A stretch of DNA of 64,000 nt from the NCBI RefSeq assembly GCF_932294415.1, contig NC_065539.1:34226001-34290000 (forward strand), in the 5' to 3' direction. Below the pieces are notes generated by a model. It was not told the DNA's origin, searched no databases, and saw only the letters and a program-made list of their open reading frames with translations. This document shows positions 21,737 through 34,134 of the stretch, piece after piece. The stretch comes from Quercus robur (taxonomy: Eukaryota; Streptophyta; Magnoliopsida; Fagales; Fagaceae). Numbering within the stretch: the first letter of the stretch is position 1; each line of letters starts with the position of its first letter. The position numbers were made by a program, and so were the translations under genes.

Positions 21737-23471
21737 TATATTATTATATTTCTAATCTCTTATATATCTATTAATATTTGCATGTATAGATTGGTTCCCA
21801 TTATCATATCAACAATTGTTATTTACTACATTGTGGATTGAGTTTTTGGGTTGATTTGGAAGTTATTATTGCTAGATTTGTGCTTCAAATTCAAATTTCT
21901 TATTGATTCATTTGCTTAAGTTACCAGTTGGTTCATTTGCATTGGTTGTTTATATTAGTCTGCATAGGTAGTTCATATTAGTCCTAGAGTTTCACTTTTG
22001 GCATTAAATCCACTTGTCCTAACTCTGTCCATAGGTAGCTAACAATCTGGAGTTTCTTTACTTGGATGAGCATGGTTCGCACAAGTGTTAGCGTGACAAG
22101 GTTGTCATTTTTAATTTGGAAAAACAACACAGCTTGTCATTGGAAATTGAAGGGTTAAAAGAATGCAATGCTTACTCAACATCTATTGAAATTTAGGCTA
22201 TATTTTGTTTTTAAACTCAAGGCTTAAAAAACTTCACTAGCCCAACATGAAAGGCTTTAATTTCAACTAATCTGCTTTGGGTGGGTGCCCTTGGGTGTTT
22301 TGAACCACATATGATGAACATCATTACAACATATGATGATTTACTTCATAAATGCTATATATAAAAAATTAGACTTTATTTTGGAAGCAGTAGGTATTTG
22401 GCTTCTTTGGGTCGTCAGCTTTGTCACTAAAATTAAGATTTATTAAAAGTCAATTGTAGAATTTCTTTCCCTTTTTCTTTGAGCTTTTGCACTAGAAATT
22501 ATCAAAGTTTTGTTTAAATGTTTGCACTAGAGTTTGTTTTAGATGTTCAATACATTTACTTAAAGTAATTGAAATTTTGCACCTTAAGGTGTTTTCTCTT
22601 TTTTTGTTCATAGAAATTTTTCTATAATAATTTAGATTCAAATGCAGGTTATAAAATATAGATTTTTTGGATCTTTTTAGATGATAATATGTTAGAAAAA
22701 CAAGAGGCCAATTGATTACACAGTAGATTCGCTTGCCTCATTTGTAACATTTTTAGACCCGTGGGCATCCCTTTGTAGTTCAAAGATTTTTTTTTTTTTT
22801 TTTTGGATTTGGTAATTCACAGATTTTATTATTAAATATTTGTGATTGAACATAATATTACTCTTAAAGTGTTTATAGATTCATTTAGTAATTAGTTTTT
22901 ATGAGTTAAATATCATTCACATGGGGTAGTTTGATAGATGGGAAGGCGTTAAAGTGTAAAAAACACAACTTTATTTGAGTAAAAAAGAAAATCCATAATT
23001 TTTGTCAAATAAAAAGATTGATATAGTTTTTTACTATTTAAATTACATCTCCCCCCTCCCCCTCCAAAAAATGGGGGAAAATAAAACTTAAAAGAGAGAC
23101 TGTAGGAAAAATTAATTAATATTGTTTGCTCTCGGATTGTTGATACTAATTCATTTATTACATATTACTATGGTAAGTCAGCCTTTAATGAGATAGTAAA
23201 GTTCTAGACTCAAGCTAGCAAATTATAGATGTTAGGATTGCTGACAATAATTCATTCATTGCATACTAATATTATAGATGTTATGAGATTGGAAGAAAAT
23301 CTAATATTGCAAATGTGAGATTACGTCTCATTAGTGGTTGTATCTATCAATCTCCACAATAAAATGTGGACAAGCTTAGTATAAAAATATTAACACTAGT
23401 AATAGCAATCAAATTTTGTTTTCACTACTATTCAATGTTTCCGTGCATATATATATATATATGTGTGTGTG
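21737..23471. other. Intergenic, AT-rich
   Basis: No further exon of the V-ATPase fragment was found. Short T runs (22790-22805) and C runs (23050-23065) occur. A frame near 22040-22190 reads through one stop but matches nothing I know. Confidence 0.5.
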
Positions 23472-24288
23472 TGTAGGGGTATTGGGCCCAGGAGCTCATT
23501 ATCAATGTATATATTAGGCCTAAAAGCCCAAGCCGAGGATAAGGGTTCGTCCGAGGAGGGGTAAATATTGTCAAAAGAGCCCGTGTTAGTAAGTGAAGAA
23601 GTTAGTTTTGATCATAATGGCCTTGAAGGTTAGGCCGAGGATGAATGCCTCCTTGGCTAACCCAAGCCGAGGTCCGTAGAGGTGGTTTACCATTCGGAGG
23701 AATGTTCTAGGAAGTTCTGGTGGCAGGGATAAGCATTACAGAAACAAAGGACAGAGGGGAGTCCTAAAATATTTAAGGAGAAAGCTGCTACCACCGCATT
23801 AAATGCTCTGCAACTAACTCTCTGATTGCATTAATGTGGAGGTGATATCTGAACAGTGGTTTTCAGCCTTACAGCTATTACATAAAGATTTTAGAAAGGT
23901 GTTGATGGGACAAGTATCAAACACCAACCACCTGGTCTGAACGTGGAAGGTAAAGATGAAAGGGAAGAGAGTATAAAAGGAGAAGGAAGCAATGAAACAA
24001 GGGGATCGAGAAATCTAGGGAGAAACACTGTAACAATCAGAAAACAAACTTGTAATCAAACTAAAGAGAAATATACAAGAATCAATCTCCTCGAACCGTG
24101 CCGAGGACGATTTTCTTTAGTTGAAATCAATCTATCTTTCTGTCCTTGTCATTTGAATTCACTTTATTTGTCATCTAACTCATTTTAGTCCAGTTTTCCA
24201 ACCCAATCCCTACAAATTCATTATTTTAGGCTTTTTGGGCCGGAGTCCATCCATTTTTTAGGCTAGGGACTCAAATTTGGTTCTTACA
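23472..24288 (+). mobile_element. Probable solo LTR (817 bp)
   Basis: Starts TGTAGGGGTATTGGGCCC and ends GGTTCTTACA (TGTA/TACA ends). GC content is higher than in the flanks. A TATA-type promoter motif, GTATAAAAGG, lies near 23971, and a CCTCGAACCGTGCCGAGG inverted repeat near 24090. No primer site or internal domain follows, so it looks like a solo LTR. A clear target duplication was not seen because the left flank is a GT repeat. Confidence 0.62.
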
Positions 24289-24297
24289 ATATATATA

Positions 24298-24545
24298 GCC
24301 AAAATTCAGAGAAAATCCAATTAGATTTTAATTGGATTCTCAATTTTGCGTCACGTGTCCCGTTTAATTTTTAATTTTGTGCAAAGTGAATTATTGAGTG
24401 TAAAAATCTAAAAGTCCAAATCCAAATTAGATTCTAAATTAGATTTCAATTGAGTCCAATTTTCCACTATGTGTTCATCTAAGTTTTTAATTTTCGTGGC
24501 AAGTGAATTATTGGGTGCAAAAACCAAATAGTCGAAATTCAATTA
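24298..24545. repeat. Imperfect ~115-bp direct repeat
   Basis: Two diverged copies share AATTAGATT, CAATTTT, TTTTTAATTTT and GTGAATTATTG in order (about 24303-24412 and 24421-24535). Confidence 0.55.
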
Positions 24546-24899
24546 AATTCTAAATTATATATATAATGAGAGACCAGTATATATTTTAGAAATTTATATT
24601 TAAAAAAAAAAATTTAAGTTAATACTGTATATAATTTGAACTTCTACTAAAAAAAAGGTATAATTTGAACAGTATAATTTTGATTGTTTTTAATTGTACC
24701 CATGTATATGCACGGAGCTACACCCTAGTTTTAATAGTCTACAAGTCCACTAATTCTACAAAATAAGAAAAGAAAAAATTATGTACCAATCATACATAAA
24801 ACATGAAATAGAGTTAAAAATCATTTATAAAAATAACTTTAGATAGAAATCTATAATAAACTTACCCAAAAAACAATACACAATACATATAGTAGATTT

Positions 24900-25360
24900 T
24901 GATGAAGTGTAAACTCGTCAGTCGTAGTAGGCAGATGGAACTCCCCGTCAGCACCTGTGTATCTTCAAAAGGGGGTCACCGGTGTGGTGCTTGCCACAAC
25001 GCCTCTGATGCCAAAGTTAGAATAGTAAAGCAATTCACAAAACTAGAAAGTAATAGGTGTTTTCTTAGAGTCTCAGTATCTATGTACCTTATACTGCCAA
25101 TGTAAGGACTTTATACATGTGGTCTTGACTGCTAGCCGTTGGGGTGTTAATGCCTTTCTTTTGTAACGCCTCCAGCCCAATTATGGGGCTTTTATTAGGC
25201 TCCAACGGTCTATTTTGCTGGTTTCGTAACTGCCCAGGTTACTTGCTGGCACCATTGAATGACTTTCCTTTCCTCATCGGTGATGGCTTGTTCGTCGTCA
25301 GGGGTGACCTTGTCACTAGGTTGACCTCGTCAAGGTAATGTGTTCTTGTCATTCCCATTA
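24900..25360 (-). repeat. 3' LTR of element 1
   Basis: 461 bp, equal in length to 34135-34595. A small number of mainly transition differences can be seen, such as the terminal CATTA against CATCA. Confidence 0.93.
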
Positions 25361-26089
25361 GTTGCCCCCCAGGTTCTGTGGTCGTCAGTGACGTGTCATA
25401 AGGGCTACAGAAGGTGAAAGGTTTCTTTTCCTGAGTTGTTTGTGACGCTTGGGGTTTCGTTTCGAATTTAATGTATGATGGCGGCGCAATATGGAACGTG
25501 GCCACGTGGCATGTGCTGATTTGAGGGTATTGATGGCATGACCCTTGGGTTTCCCACTACTTTTCAGTTTCCTTGGATTTTTAGTTTCAAAAACTTTTCT
25601 TTTTCCTTCACTCTGATTTTTCTTTCTTTTCCTGCTCCGAGTGTTTGTCTCTTTTGCTTGTTTCTGCGATTATTCTGATTCTGCTCTGGCGACTTTAACC
25701 TTGCTTCGACGACGAATTTCTCTGGCCTCGACTGTTCTGCTTTTCAAGGTACACTACTTCTTCGATTTTTCTCAGATTTTTTCTTCATGGCCCCCTTATA
25801 AATTCCTGATTTTTCCTTTGTCTTTTACTTTTGTTGTTTTTGTGTTTGATATGTGGGCATTTAGGATTGGGTATCCCTTTTCATGGTTAGTTCTTCTGAG
25901 GTTTGGGTAGCTTGCCCCTCAGTTTCTTTCTTTTTTGCTCACTTAGGGGCAGCTTTGCGCGTTTCCGGGGACTTTTTTCCTTTGATTGGGGACTATCTTT
26001 TTGAAGGTAGTGGGTTGAGTGTAGTTCTAGGGGAGCTATCTCCAATTTTAGGCCGGTCATTGGCTTGCTTTGAGAGAGAGACGAGGAGG

Positions 26090-28110
26090 ATGTCGGAGGT
26101 GAGATCCAGTGAATTAGACACTGGGTTATCGTCTAACAGTGGCCCGGTCGAGGGTGATATAGCTATTTCCACCCCTCGTCAGGTTAGGGCTTTTTACGCT
26201 CTTAACGAGGAGTGTAGGCTGGATGCTGACACAGTAGCTAGGTTTAAGGATAGGTTCCAGTTTCCTGCGCGGGTCCGTGTTCGTCGGCCTGGTCCTGAGG
26301 ATCAGGCCTGCCACTTCTTTCTTGGTGAAGTATGCTTCTACGAGGCTGCTTTCACTTCTGGACTTAGGCTACCCATCCATCCTTTGGTGATGGAGCTCCT
26401 GGATCACTTTGGCATTGCCCCCGGGTAACTCATGCCTAACTCCTGGAGGATAGTTATCAATTGTATGGAGATTTGGCTGGCTGCCAATGAAGATATGATT
26501 AAAATGAGTGAGCTCGTCCATATCTACCGTTTAAAGGAATCGAAAGAGTATGGGTATTATGAACTAGTCCCTTGGACAAGGGGGACTAGAATCATTAAGG
26601 GTTTAGCCTCGTCATTCAGGTACTGGAAGTCACGTTTCATTTTTGTGTCCTGGGATGACTTTGAGACCCCTTCTAGTGAGGCTTGGGGTGATGTCCCAAG
26701 GTTACTTCGTCAGTGGGGAACCTCAAACTTAGGTGCGTCCATGTTTCTTCTCATCTGTTTATTTTCGTCTTGCATGTTTGGTCGTCACTAACCACTTGTT
26801 CACTTTCTTTTGCAGTTAAAACACACCCCAAATTGAAGAGCAAATACCAGGGTCGTGTTCAAAAGGCAATCGAATACGCAAAGTCGATTGAGAGTTGGGA
26901 CGATCTCCTTAACCCACGGACACATGCTTTCTACTGCTTAGGCTCGGATCCATCTCCTTACGTTTTGTGGACCATTAACATCAAGGAGAAGAAGAGTAAG
27001 TGTTTACCTCGTCAGTACTGACCTTCACTTGCGTACTTTGGATTTCTTAGTCTTTTTTTTTTTTTTTAGAGATGACAACCAAGTTCAACAAAGATATGTA
27101 CGCCAAGATGAGGTCCAAGAAGGACGAACCCTTGGCTAATATTGGCAAAAAGGGTGTTCGTATTACGGGGAACGGTCCATCTGTCCTCCCCTCTGTAGAT
27201 GCCACTCCCATCGTCTCGGGAGTTGAGAGTCTGCGGGTGGCTTCGCCGGCCACTTCAGTTGAGGAGATCCCTACCCCGTCATCAAAGAGGCCGAGACTGT
27301 CAGCCAAAGACAAAGAGAAGGAGAGAGTTGGCTCGTCTGTCTTTGACGACGAAGGTGTGGCTGTGGAACTGGCACATAACATTGTGAGGGCTGAAGACCT
27401 TAAGGTCTTTTCTGGAGTGCCTCTCAATGTGGTTGCAAGTCAGCACGTTCATAAGATTGTGCAGGTAAGGCTGTTTATGCGTTTTCCTTGGTTTCTTTTC
27501 ACATCAATTTCCCCAGTTTTTTTTTTTTTTTTTTACTGACACACTTAGCTTGCTTCGTTAGGTGTTGGGGGAGAGCCTTCACCTTGCCTCTGAGTGTCTC
27601 ACTCAAGAGGCTAAGGTGGCTTCTTTGACGTCCAGGATGGAGGCTTTGGAGAAGGAGAACTCGACGCTGAAAAAGGACCTCATAGAGTCGATGGACGAGG
27701 CTGCCACATTGAAGGAGAAAGTCAAGGCTTTGAATTCCGACCTTAGGGTCGAGCGTCAGCTAAATCTGGAGAAGGACGACCAGCTTCAGGCGGCAAAGGA
27801 GAAGTTGAAGATGATTGCTGCTAGGTCCGTCGAAGCCTTTCAACAAACTGAGGAGTATTCCACAGTACTCTTCAGCTGGTACTTCAAGGGCTTCGAGCTC
27901 CTTCGCAGGTACCTCGTCAAGCACCCTACAGGGGTTGATTTGCCGAATTTGGATCTAGAAGTGGTAGATCAAGAGATGGCTGCTGACAAGGCTGCCCAGT
28001 CTTTTGCACTTGAAGGTGACGCCCCTGCTGCTGATGACGCCCTTATTGCTGAGAATGCTCCCACTGCTACTGACAATCCCGTTACTGACGCTCCAGACAC
28101 CCGAACCTGA
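26090..28110 (+). pseudogene. Antisense spliced gene of element 1 (putative gypsy-type transposon protein)
   Basis: Four exons can be read: 26090-26732, 26816-26995, 27070-27464 and 27562-28110. They have GT/AG borders (GTGCGT, GTAAGT and GTAAGG donors; TTGCAG, TTTTTTTAG and CGTTAG acceptors) and consistent phases, totalling 589 codons including stop. Exons 1-2 encode the domain with YEAAFTSGLRLPIHPLVMEL and SWRIVINCMEIW, which I recognise as the putative gypsy-type transposon family (as in Grande antisense ORFs). Exon 3 is basic and Ser/Pro-rich. Exon 4 is a coiled coil (TSRMEALEKENSTLKKDL) with an Ala/Asp-rich tail. One in-frame TAA at 26426-26428 (G-stop-L before MPNSWR) breaks it. Function is unknown; transcription would oppose that of gag-pol. 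Confidence 0.75.
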
Positions 28111-28318
28111 TACTTAGGAAAATTTATCTTTTATATTTGCCCGTTGTGTTTTGGGCCTTTTTGGAGATGTATATATGTTTTTTTTTTTTTTTTTTTTTGC
28201 GAATTCGTCAGTATCCTGAGTTCGTCAAGTGGGACTTTGTCAATTGCGTAGGCTTTAGGATTATGTCTACGTCACCAGCACGTTCTAGGGACATTCACTT
28301 TCTTTTGTGCCTTCGTGA

Positions 28319-28800
28319 GTGACTTACATCCGTCAAAACGGAATCTTATCACTTGGCCGCTTTTTGGCGACTTACATCCAGTTAAGGAATCTCGTCACTT
28401 CGGGATTCGTCAGTAATTTACATTCGTCTTGGCGGAATCTTATCACTTGGCCATTTTTTGGTGACTTACATCCAGTTAAGGAATCTCGTCACTTCGGGAT
28501 TCGTCAGTGATTTACATCCGTCTTGGCGGAATCTTATCACTTGGCCATTTTTTGGTGACTTACATTCAGTTAAGGAATCTCGTCACTTCGGGATTCGTCA
28601 GTAATTTACATCCGTCTTGGCGGAATCTTATCACTTGGCTTTCACATATTTTGTACCCGTTATGAGGGTCGTTAGTAACTTACATCCGTCAAGGCGGAAT
28701 CTTGTTACTTTAGTTTGCCTTATACCTGTTGGCATTGTCGTCAGTAACTTACATCCGTCAAGGCGGAATCTTGTTACGTTAGTTCGACTTACAATTGGCT
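28319..28800. repeat. 94-bp tandem array in element 1
   Basis: The phase mark TACATCCG/TACATTCG recurs at 28325, 28419, 28513 and 28607 (94-bp period), then at 28681 and 28750 (shorter units). It lies between the 3' ends of the two convergent genes of the element, a place where Tat elements often carry variable tandem repeats. Confidence 0.92.
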
Positions 28801-28883
28801 AGACCTGTTTGCATAAAGACATCAAAGAATAAAGTTTTTTTTTTTTTATTAAATTCAAGAGTGACTGCATTTGTCTATTACAT

Positions 28884-30250
28884 CTACTGGTGGTACTTTT
28901 TTAAATGCGCAATGGTCCATGGTCGAGGGAGCCTTTGTCTGTCCATGGTTTTTAGGTGATAACTTCCTTATCTTGAGTAATGAATGACTCGGTAAGGACC
29001 TTCCCACGTAGGACCCAGCTTTCCCTGGGTAGGGTCCTTAGTTGCTGTGGTGGTCCTGCGTAGGACGAGGTCTCCTATGTCTAGTCATCTGAGTTTGACC
29101 CTTTTATCGTAGTATTCAGCCATCTTTTTCTGATACTTCATCATCTTGCTGGATGCGTTGTCTCTTACTTCGTCCAGACAATCCAGGTTGAGTAGTAGTT
29201 CGTCATCGTTGATCCCTTCATTGAAAGTTCCTCGTCTGATGCTCATTACCCCCACTTCGACTGGGATTACTGCTTCTGTGCCAGAGGTAAGCCTAAAGGG
29301 GGTTTCTCCTGTCGGGGTTCTGGCGGTGGTTCTGTAGGCCCACAGGACATTTGGTAATTCTTCTGGCCAGGCACCCTTCGCATCATCCAGTCTGGTCTTG
29401 ATAATCTTGAGCAGCGTCCGGTTCGTCACTTCTGTCTGCCCGTTTGCCCGAGGATGCCCTGGGGACGAGAACTGATTCTTGATCCCAAGGTTTGAACAGA
29501 TTCCCTGAAGCCTTGGCTGTCGAATTGCCTCCCATTATCTGATATTATCGTCAAGGGAATCCCGAACCTACAGATTATATTCTTCCACACAAAGCTCCAG
29601 ATCCGAGCCTCAGTGATCATTGCTAGAGCCTCTGCTTCAACCCATTTCGTGAAATAATCAATAGCAACAAGTAGGAACTTTACCTGGCCTTTACCTTGTG
29701 GTAGTGGACCGACGATGTCAATTCCCCACTATGCAAATGGCCATGGGGAAGCTATAGTCGTCAGTCTCTCTACTGGAAGCCGCTGCACATTCCCGTATCG
29801 CTGGCATTTGTCGCACCTCTTGACGATCTCAACAGCGTCTACCTGCATGGTTGGTCAGAAATATCCTGCTCGTACTACCTTGTTCACTAGGGATCTAGAG
29901 CCGGTGTGGTCGCCGCAAATTCCTCCGTGGACTTCTTCCAGGATGTACCTAGCCTCTTCCTCGTCGACGCACTTCAAGTAAGGCATAGAGAAGCCTTTCT
30001 TGTACAAGGCGTCGTTTAGGATGGTGAACCTAGCTGCTCTCTTCTTGATCTTTTTAGCTTCTTCTGTGTTTTGAGGGAGGCACCCGTCTTGGAGGTAGGA
30101 TATTATGGGCGTCATCCAGGTGTTTGTGCTCTGGATACTGAATGTTGCAATTTCTTCGATACTAGGGTATTTCTGGACCTCCATCGCTAGGTCTATGCTA
30201 ATCCCCCTTTCTTCTGATGACGCTAGCTTCAATACTTCGTCAGCCCCCAT
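28884..30250 (-). pseudogene. Element 1 integrase
   Basis: The segment at 29855-30250 includes the zinc-binding N-terminal part (HTGSRSLVNKVVRAGYF, then CDKCQ after a stop). The core follows with VEAEALAMITEA, CRFGIPLTIISDNGRQFDS and, after a frame change near 29510, PGHPRANGQTEVTNRTLL. The C-terminal part (RVKLR...) ends with PWTIAHLKKYHQ and a stop at 28884-28886. Integrase would insert the cDNA into the genome. Stops before PTMQ and WGID and two frame changes (one near 30270, one near 29510) disable it. Confidence 0.82.
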
Positions 30251-30786
30251 ATTCTGACTTCTTGGGATCTACACGAACTCACTATATCGAACTCCTGAGT
30301 TAGTTGTCTCGTCAGCTTGAGGTATTTCTGCATCCTTTCTTCCTTTGCTTCGTACTCTCCCCTGATCTGTCCAATCACTAGCTTTGAATCACTTTGGATC
30401 AACAAGTTTTTGGCACCAAGAGCTTTCCCAAGTTTCAGTCCCGTCAGTATTCCTTCGTATTCAGCTTCGTTGTTGGTGGTTGGGAATTTTAGTTGGACCT
30501 CATATTTGAGCACTTCTCCGTCAGGGGTAGTTATGATGACCCCTACTCCCCCCTTCTTTTGGGCTGATGAACTATCAGTTTGTATTGTCCATTTATCTAC
30601 CCCGTCAGTAATCCTATCTTCGTCTGGAAGAGTGAATTCTGCGATGAAGTCCGCTAGAGCTTGCGCCTTGATCGTTGTTCTAGGATGGTACTCGATGTCA
30701 AATTGACTAAGTTCAATTGCCCACTGGACCATTCTTCCTACTGCTTCAGGCTTGTTCATTGATTTCTTGATTGGTTGGTCCGTCAT
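30229..30786 (-). pseudogene. Element 1 second (archaeal-type) RNase H
   Basis: An RNase H fold in frame with the upstream reverse transcriptase: WTIQTDSSSAQKKGGVGVII, then NNEAEYEGILTGLKLGKALG and LIQSDSKLVIGQIRGEYEAK. The D, E and D of the catalytic set are visible. The extra RNase H after the standard one is a feature of the Tat lineage. The frame is lost near 30270. Confidence 0.82.
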
Positions 30787-31860
30787 TACAAGAATGGGAT
30801 TTGCCTGAAAATATTGTCTGAGCTTACGCGAGGCTACTATTAGTGCAAACGCAATCTTTTCGATCCTTGGGTATCTGGACTCAGCTCCTTGGAAGGCTTG
30901 GCTGACTTAGTAAACCAGGAGATGCTTCTTGCCCTCTTCTCTAATCAAAGCTGCACTTACTGCCGAGGCTGACACAGCCAGGTATAAGTATAGGTTTTCC
31001 CCTTCTTTGGACGGGCTTAGGAGATGTGGACTGCTCAGGTAACGCTTTAGTTTTTGGAACGCCGCTTCGCACTCGTCGGTCCAGGCAAAAGCCTGCTTCA
31101 AAGTCTTGAAAAAGGGCAGGCATTTGTCTGTAACCCTAGAGACGAACCTGTTTAAAGCCGCTATCCTTCCTGTGAGTTTTTGAACATCCTTGACGGTTTT
31201 AGGTGAGGCCATGTCGATGATAGCTCGTACTTTCTCTGGGTTTGCTTTTATTCCTCTCTGGGACACCATGAATCCCAGGAACTTCCCCGAGCCTACCCCA
31301 AAAACACACTTACTTGGATTCAACCTCATCTGGTGTTTTTTGAGGGTTGCAAAAGTTTCCTTCAAGTCGTCCAAATGTGTGAGCTCTTCTTTGCTCTTGA
31401 CGAGCATATCATCCACGTACACTTCCATGTTTTTGCCAATCTGTTGACTGAACATTTTGTTCACCAACCTCTGATACGTAGCTCTAGCATTTTTCAGCCC
31501 AAAAGGCATTACCTTGTAACAGTAGAGTCCTTGGCTTGTGATGAAGGCGGTCTTCTCCTGGTCTTCCTCAGCCATCTTTATCTGGTTGTACCCTGAGAAG
31601 GCGTCCATAAATGTCAGTAACTTGTGCCCGGCTGTGGAGTCCACGAGCTGGTCTATCCTTGGTAGAGGGAAGTTGTCCTTTGGACAGGTCTTGTTTAGGT
31701 CGGTGAAGTCTACACACATCCTCCATTTCCCGTTTGCTTTCTTCACCAGGACGACGTTTACGAGCCATTCAGGATAATACACCTCCCGGATGAATCTAGC
31801 CGTCGAGAGTTTGGTAACTTCCTCTGCAACTGCCTAATCTCGTTCTGGGGCGAAGGTTCT
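30787..31860 (-). pseudogene. Element 1 reverse transcriptase and RNase H
   Basis: Reads NGKWRMCVDFTDLNKTCPKD, FMDAFSGYNQI, VMPFGLKNARATYQ and the catalytic YVDD box (31408-31419), then FLGFMVSQRGI and the connection domain. The standard RNase H begins with LYLYLAVSASAVSAAL and continues beyond a stop at 30907-30909. Another stop precedes AVAEEV near 31836. The catalytic residues are intact. Confidence 0.88.
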
Positions 31861-32661
31861 TCGTCGTTGCTGGACGAGTTTCCGTTCTGGGTCCACATTC
31901 AGCTTATGCTGGATGACTTCTAGAGATATGCCTGGCATGTCCTCGTGGCTCCATGCGAAGACATCTAGATTCTCTTTAAGGAACCTTATAAGTCTTGTTC
32001 TCATCTTGGGGCTTATCGTCGTCCCTATCTTGGTCGTCTTGTTCGCTTCTCCTTCTACCAATTCCATCGTTTCCAAGGCCTCTATCCTGTCTTCTTCTTT
32101 TTCTTCAATCATCCATGTGTGGTTCTCCTTCCCAGCCAAGGCTGCTTGATAGCATTCTCTTGCCAAGACTTGATCTCCTTTCACTTCACCGACGCCGTTA
32201 TCTGTTGGGAATTTCACCTTCAAACGGTAGGTTGACGTCGCTGCCTTCCACTTGTTGAGGGTGGGTCTCCCAATGATGACATTGTAGAATGAGGGACAAT
32301 CTACCACCAGGAAGTCCACTTGTCTGGTCAACTGTACTGGGTAAGCCCCTGTCGTTACTGTCAATGTTACTATGCCCCTGGGGTAGACCCTGTCTCCGCT
32401 GAAGCTGACGAGTGGAGAGTCAAAAGGGCGCAGTCTTTTAGGATCTAGTCTCAGCTGCTAGAAGGCTGGGAAGTAGATGATGTCTGCGGAGCTTCCGTTA
32501 TCGACAAGGATCCTCTTGGTATTGAACCCTTCTATATTCAGTATTATGACCAGGGGATCGTTGTGGGGCTGCTTCACTCCCATGGCGTCTCCTTCATTGA
32601 AGGACATGTCCTGGTATGTTCGTCGGTGCTTGGACGGAGGTATGGTGTGGACGCTGTTCAC
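31834..32661 (-). pseudogene. Element 1 aspartic protease and linker
   Basis: The retropepsin motif [13 protein letters not shown] lies near 32470-32515, followed by a stop (AF-stop-QLRL) and [21 protein letters not shown], the second conserved strand of the fold. The remainder links to the reverse transcriptase through [12 protein letters not shown] and [11 protein letters not shown]. It is in the same reading frame as gag and RT. Confidence 0.83.
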
Positions 32662-32689
32662 CTGTCTCTAGTATGCCTTTTTGAGTGCT

Positions 32690-34056
32690 TTAAACGATCC
32701 TCCTGAGAACGGTCCTCCTGTAATCGTGTTTATCTCCCCGATCACCTTGTGTGGAGGCTGGGACGGACGGTCGTCATCTCAGGAGAAGGATTCATGCTGG
32801 ATTTTATTGTCGTCCTTGAACTTGCTATATTCTCCTTTCTTCACATATTTCTGTAACTTCCCTTTTCGTATTAACTCCTCTATTTGCTCCTTTAGGTCTC
32901 TGCAATCCTCTGTGTAGTGGCCGTGATCTTTGTGGAACCAGCAATACTTGTTCTTGTCACGGACATTGGGGGATGAGTGCAATGGTTTGGGCCACTTGAG
33001 ATAATGCTAGTCCTTGATCTGTGTGAAAATTTTGTCAACAGGCATAACCAGAGGAGTAAATCTTACCGTCCGAGGATTTTTATCATCCTTCCTCCTGTTC
33101 CCGTCATTGTTCCGACGGTCTGGTCGATCTCTCTTTTGCCCCTTCTGGTCGTCTTCCCTTTTGGCCTTGTCTCCTGGCTTCTCAGTATCTTTTATGGCAG
33201 CTAAAGCATCTTCAGCATTCATGTACTTCTGTGCCTTCGGGAGCATCTCCACCATCGTCTTTGGGGGGTTCTTTGCGAGGGAGGCCACGAGGTCTCTGGA
33301 CCTCAACCCTGCTTTGAAGGTCGTCAACTGCACCTTGTCATTAGCTTTGTCCACCTCCAGAGTCCCCCGGGTGAATCGTTTGACATACGACCTCAGAGTT
33401 TCCTTCTTTCCCTGTCTTATGGTGAGTAAGTAGTCTACTGGCCTTGTTGGGCGTTGCCCCCCTATGAAATGGCGTAAGAAGGCACTACTTAACTGATCAA
33501 AGTTGTCTATGGACGAGTTTGGCAACTTAGTAAACCATTCTCTTGCAGTTCCTTTGAGAGTTGTTGGGAAGGAACGACACAGTATCTTGTCAGGTGGTTG
33601 TTGAAGCCCTAGAGTCGTCTTGAAGGTATTAAGGTAATCCTGTGGGTCTTTTAGTCCGTCGAATGGCTCAAGTTGAGGTAAGTGAAACTTTGACGGCACA
33701 GGGCATTCGAGTACCGTGGCGGTGAAGGGTGAATCTGTAGCCCTTACCATTTTGTCTACGCTTCAGTCCGTCTTCTCCTTAATGGCGCTCCTCAATTCGT
33801 CCATTTCCTTCCTCATTTCTCGAAGGAGATCCGAGTTCTACTCGTCTGGAGTAGTTGGCCTTTGAGGGGTTCCTCTCCGTTGACTATCCCTTTCTTCCTC
33901 CAGGTTAACCTTGGACCGGTTCTCTTCCTATTGAGCCTGTTGAACCTGCTGGAGCCGTAGCTTCATTTCCTGGTTTTGCTTGGTGAGTTCTTCAATGGTG
34001 GCTGCAAGGGCTTGGACTTGCTGGGCCAAGGCTGCTGAATCTGGGTTGGATTCCAT
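32690..34056 (-). pseudogene. Element 1 gag with zinc knuckle
   Basis: Start ATG at 34056 (MESNPDSAALAQQVQALAAT), followed by a coiled coil and then the retrotransposon gag domain: [53 protein letters not shown] basic linker and the Tat-type knuckle [14 protein letters not shown] (about 32905-32945) follow. The frame is the same as protease and RT down to 30229, so gag-pol was one polyprotein. Stops after QQAQ, TPDE, KTD, QIKD and ESFS interrupt it. Confidence 0.86.
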
Positions 34057-34134
34057 CTAAATGTAAAGGGTTGACGGAAACTACGTTTTCAAATATGAAT
34101 TTGAGAATGTCGTTCCCCACAGACGACGCCAAAC

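Noticed and set aside
30317..30706. Long plus-strand frames opposite element 1 pol (30317-30706, 31190-31777, 33014-33433)
   Set aside because: Shadows of the minus-strand gag-pol frame, which carries all the recognisable domain motifs.
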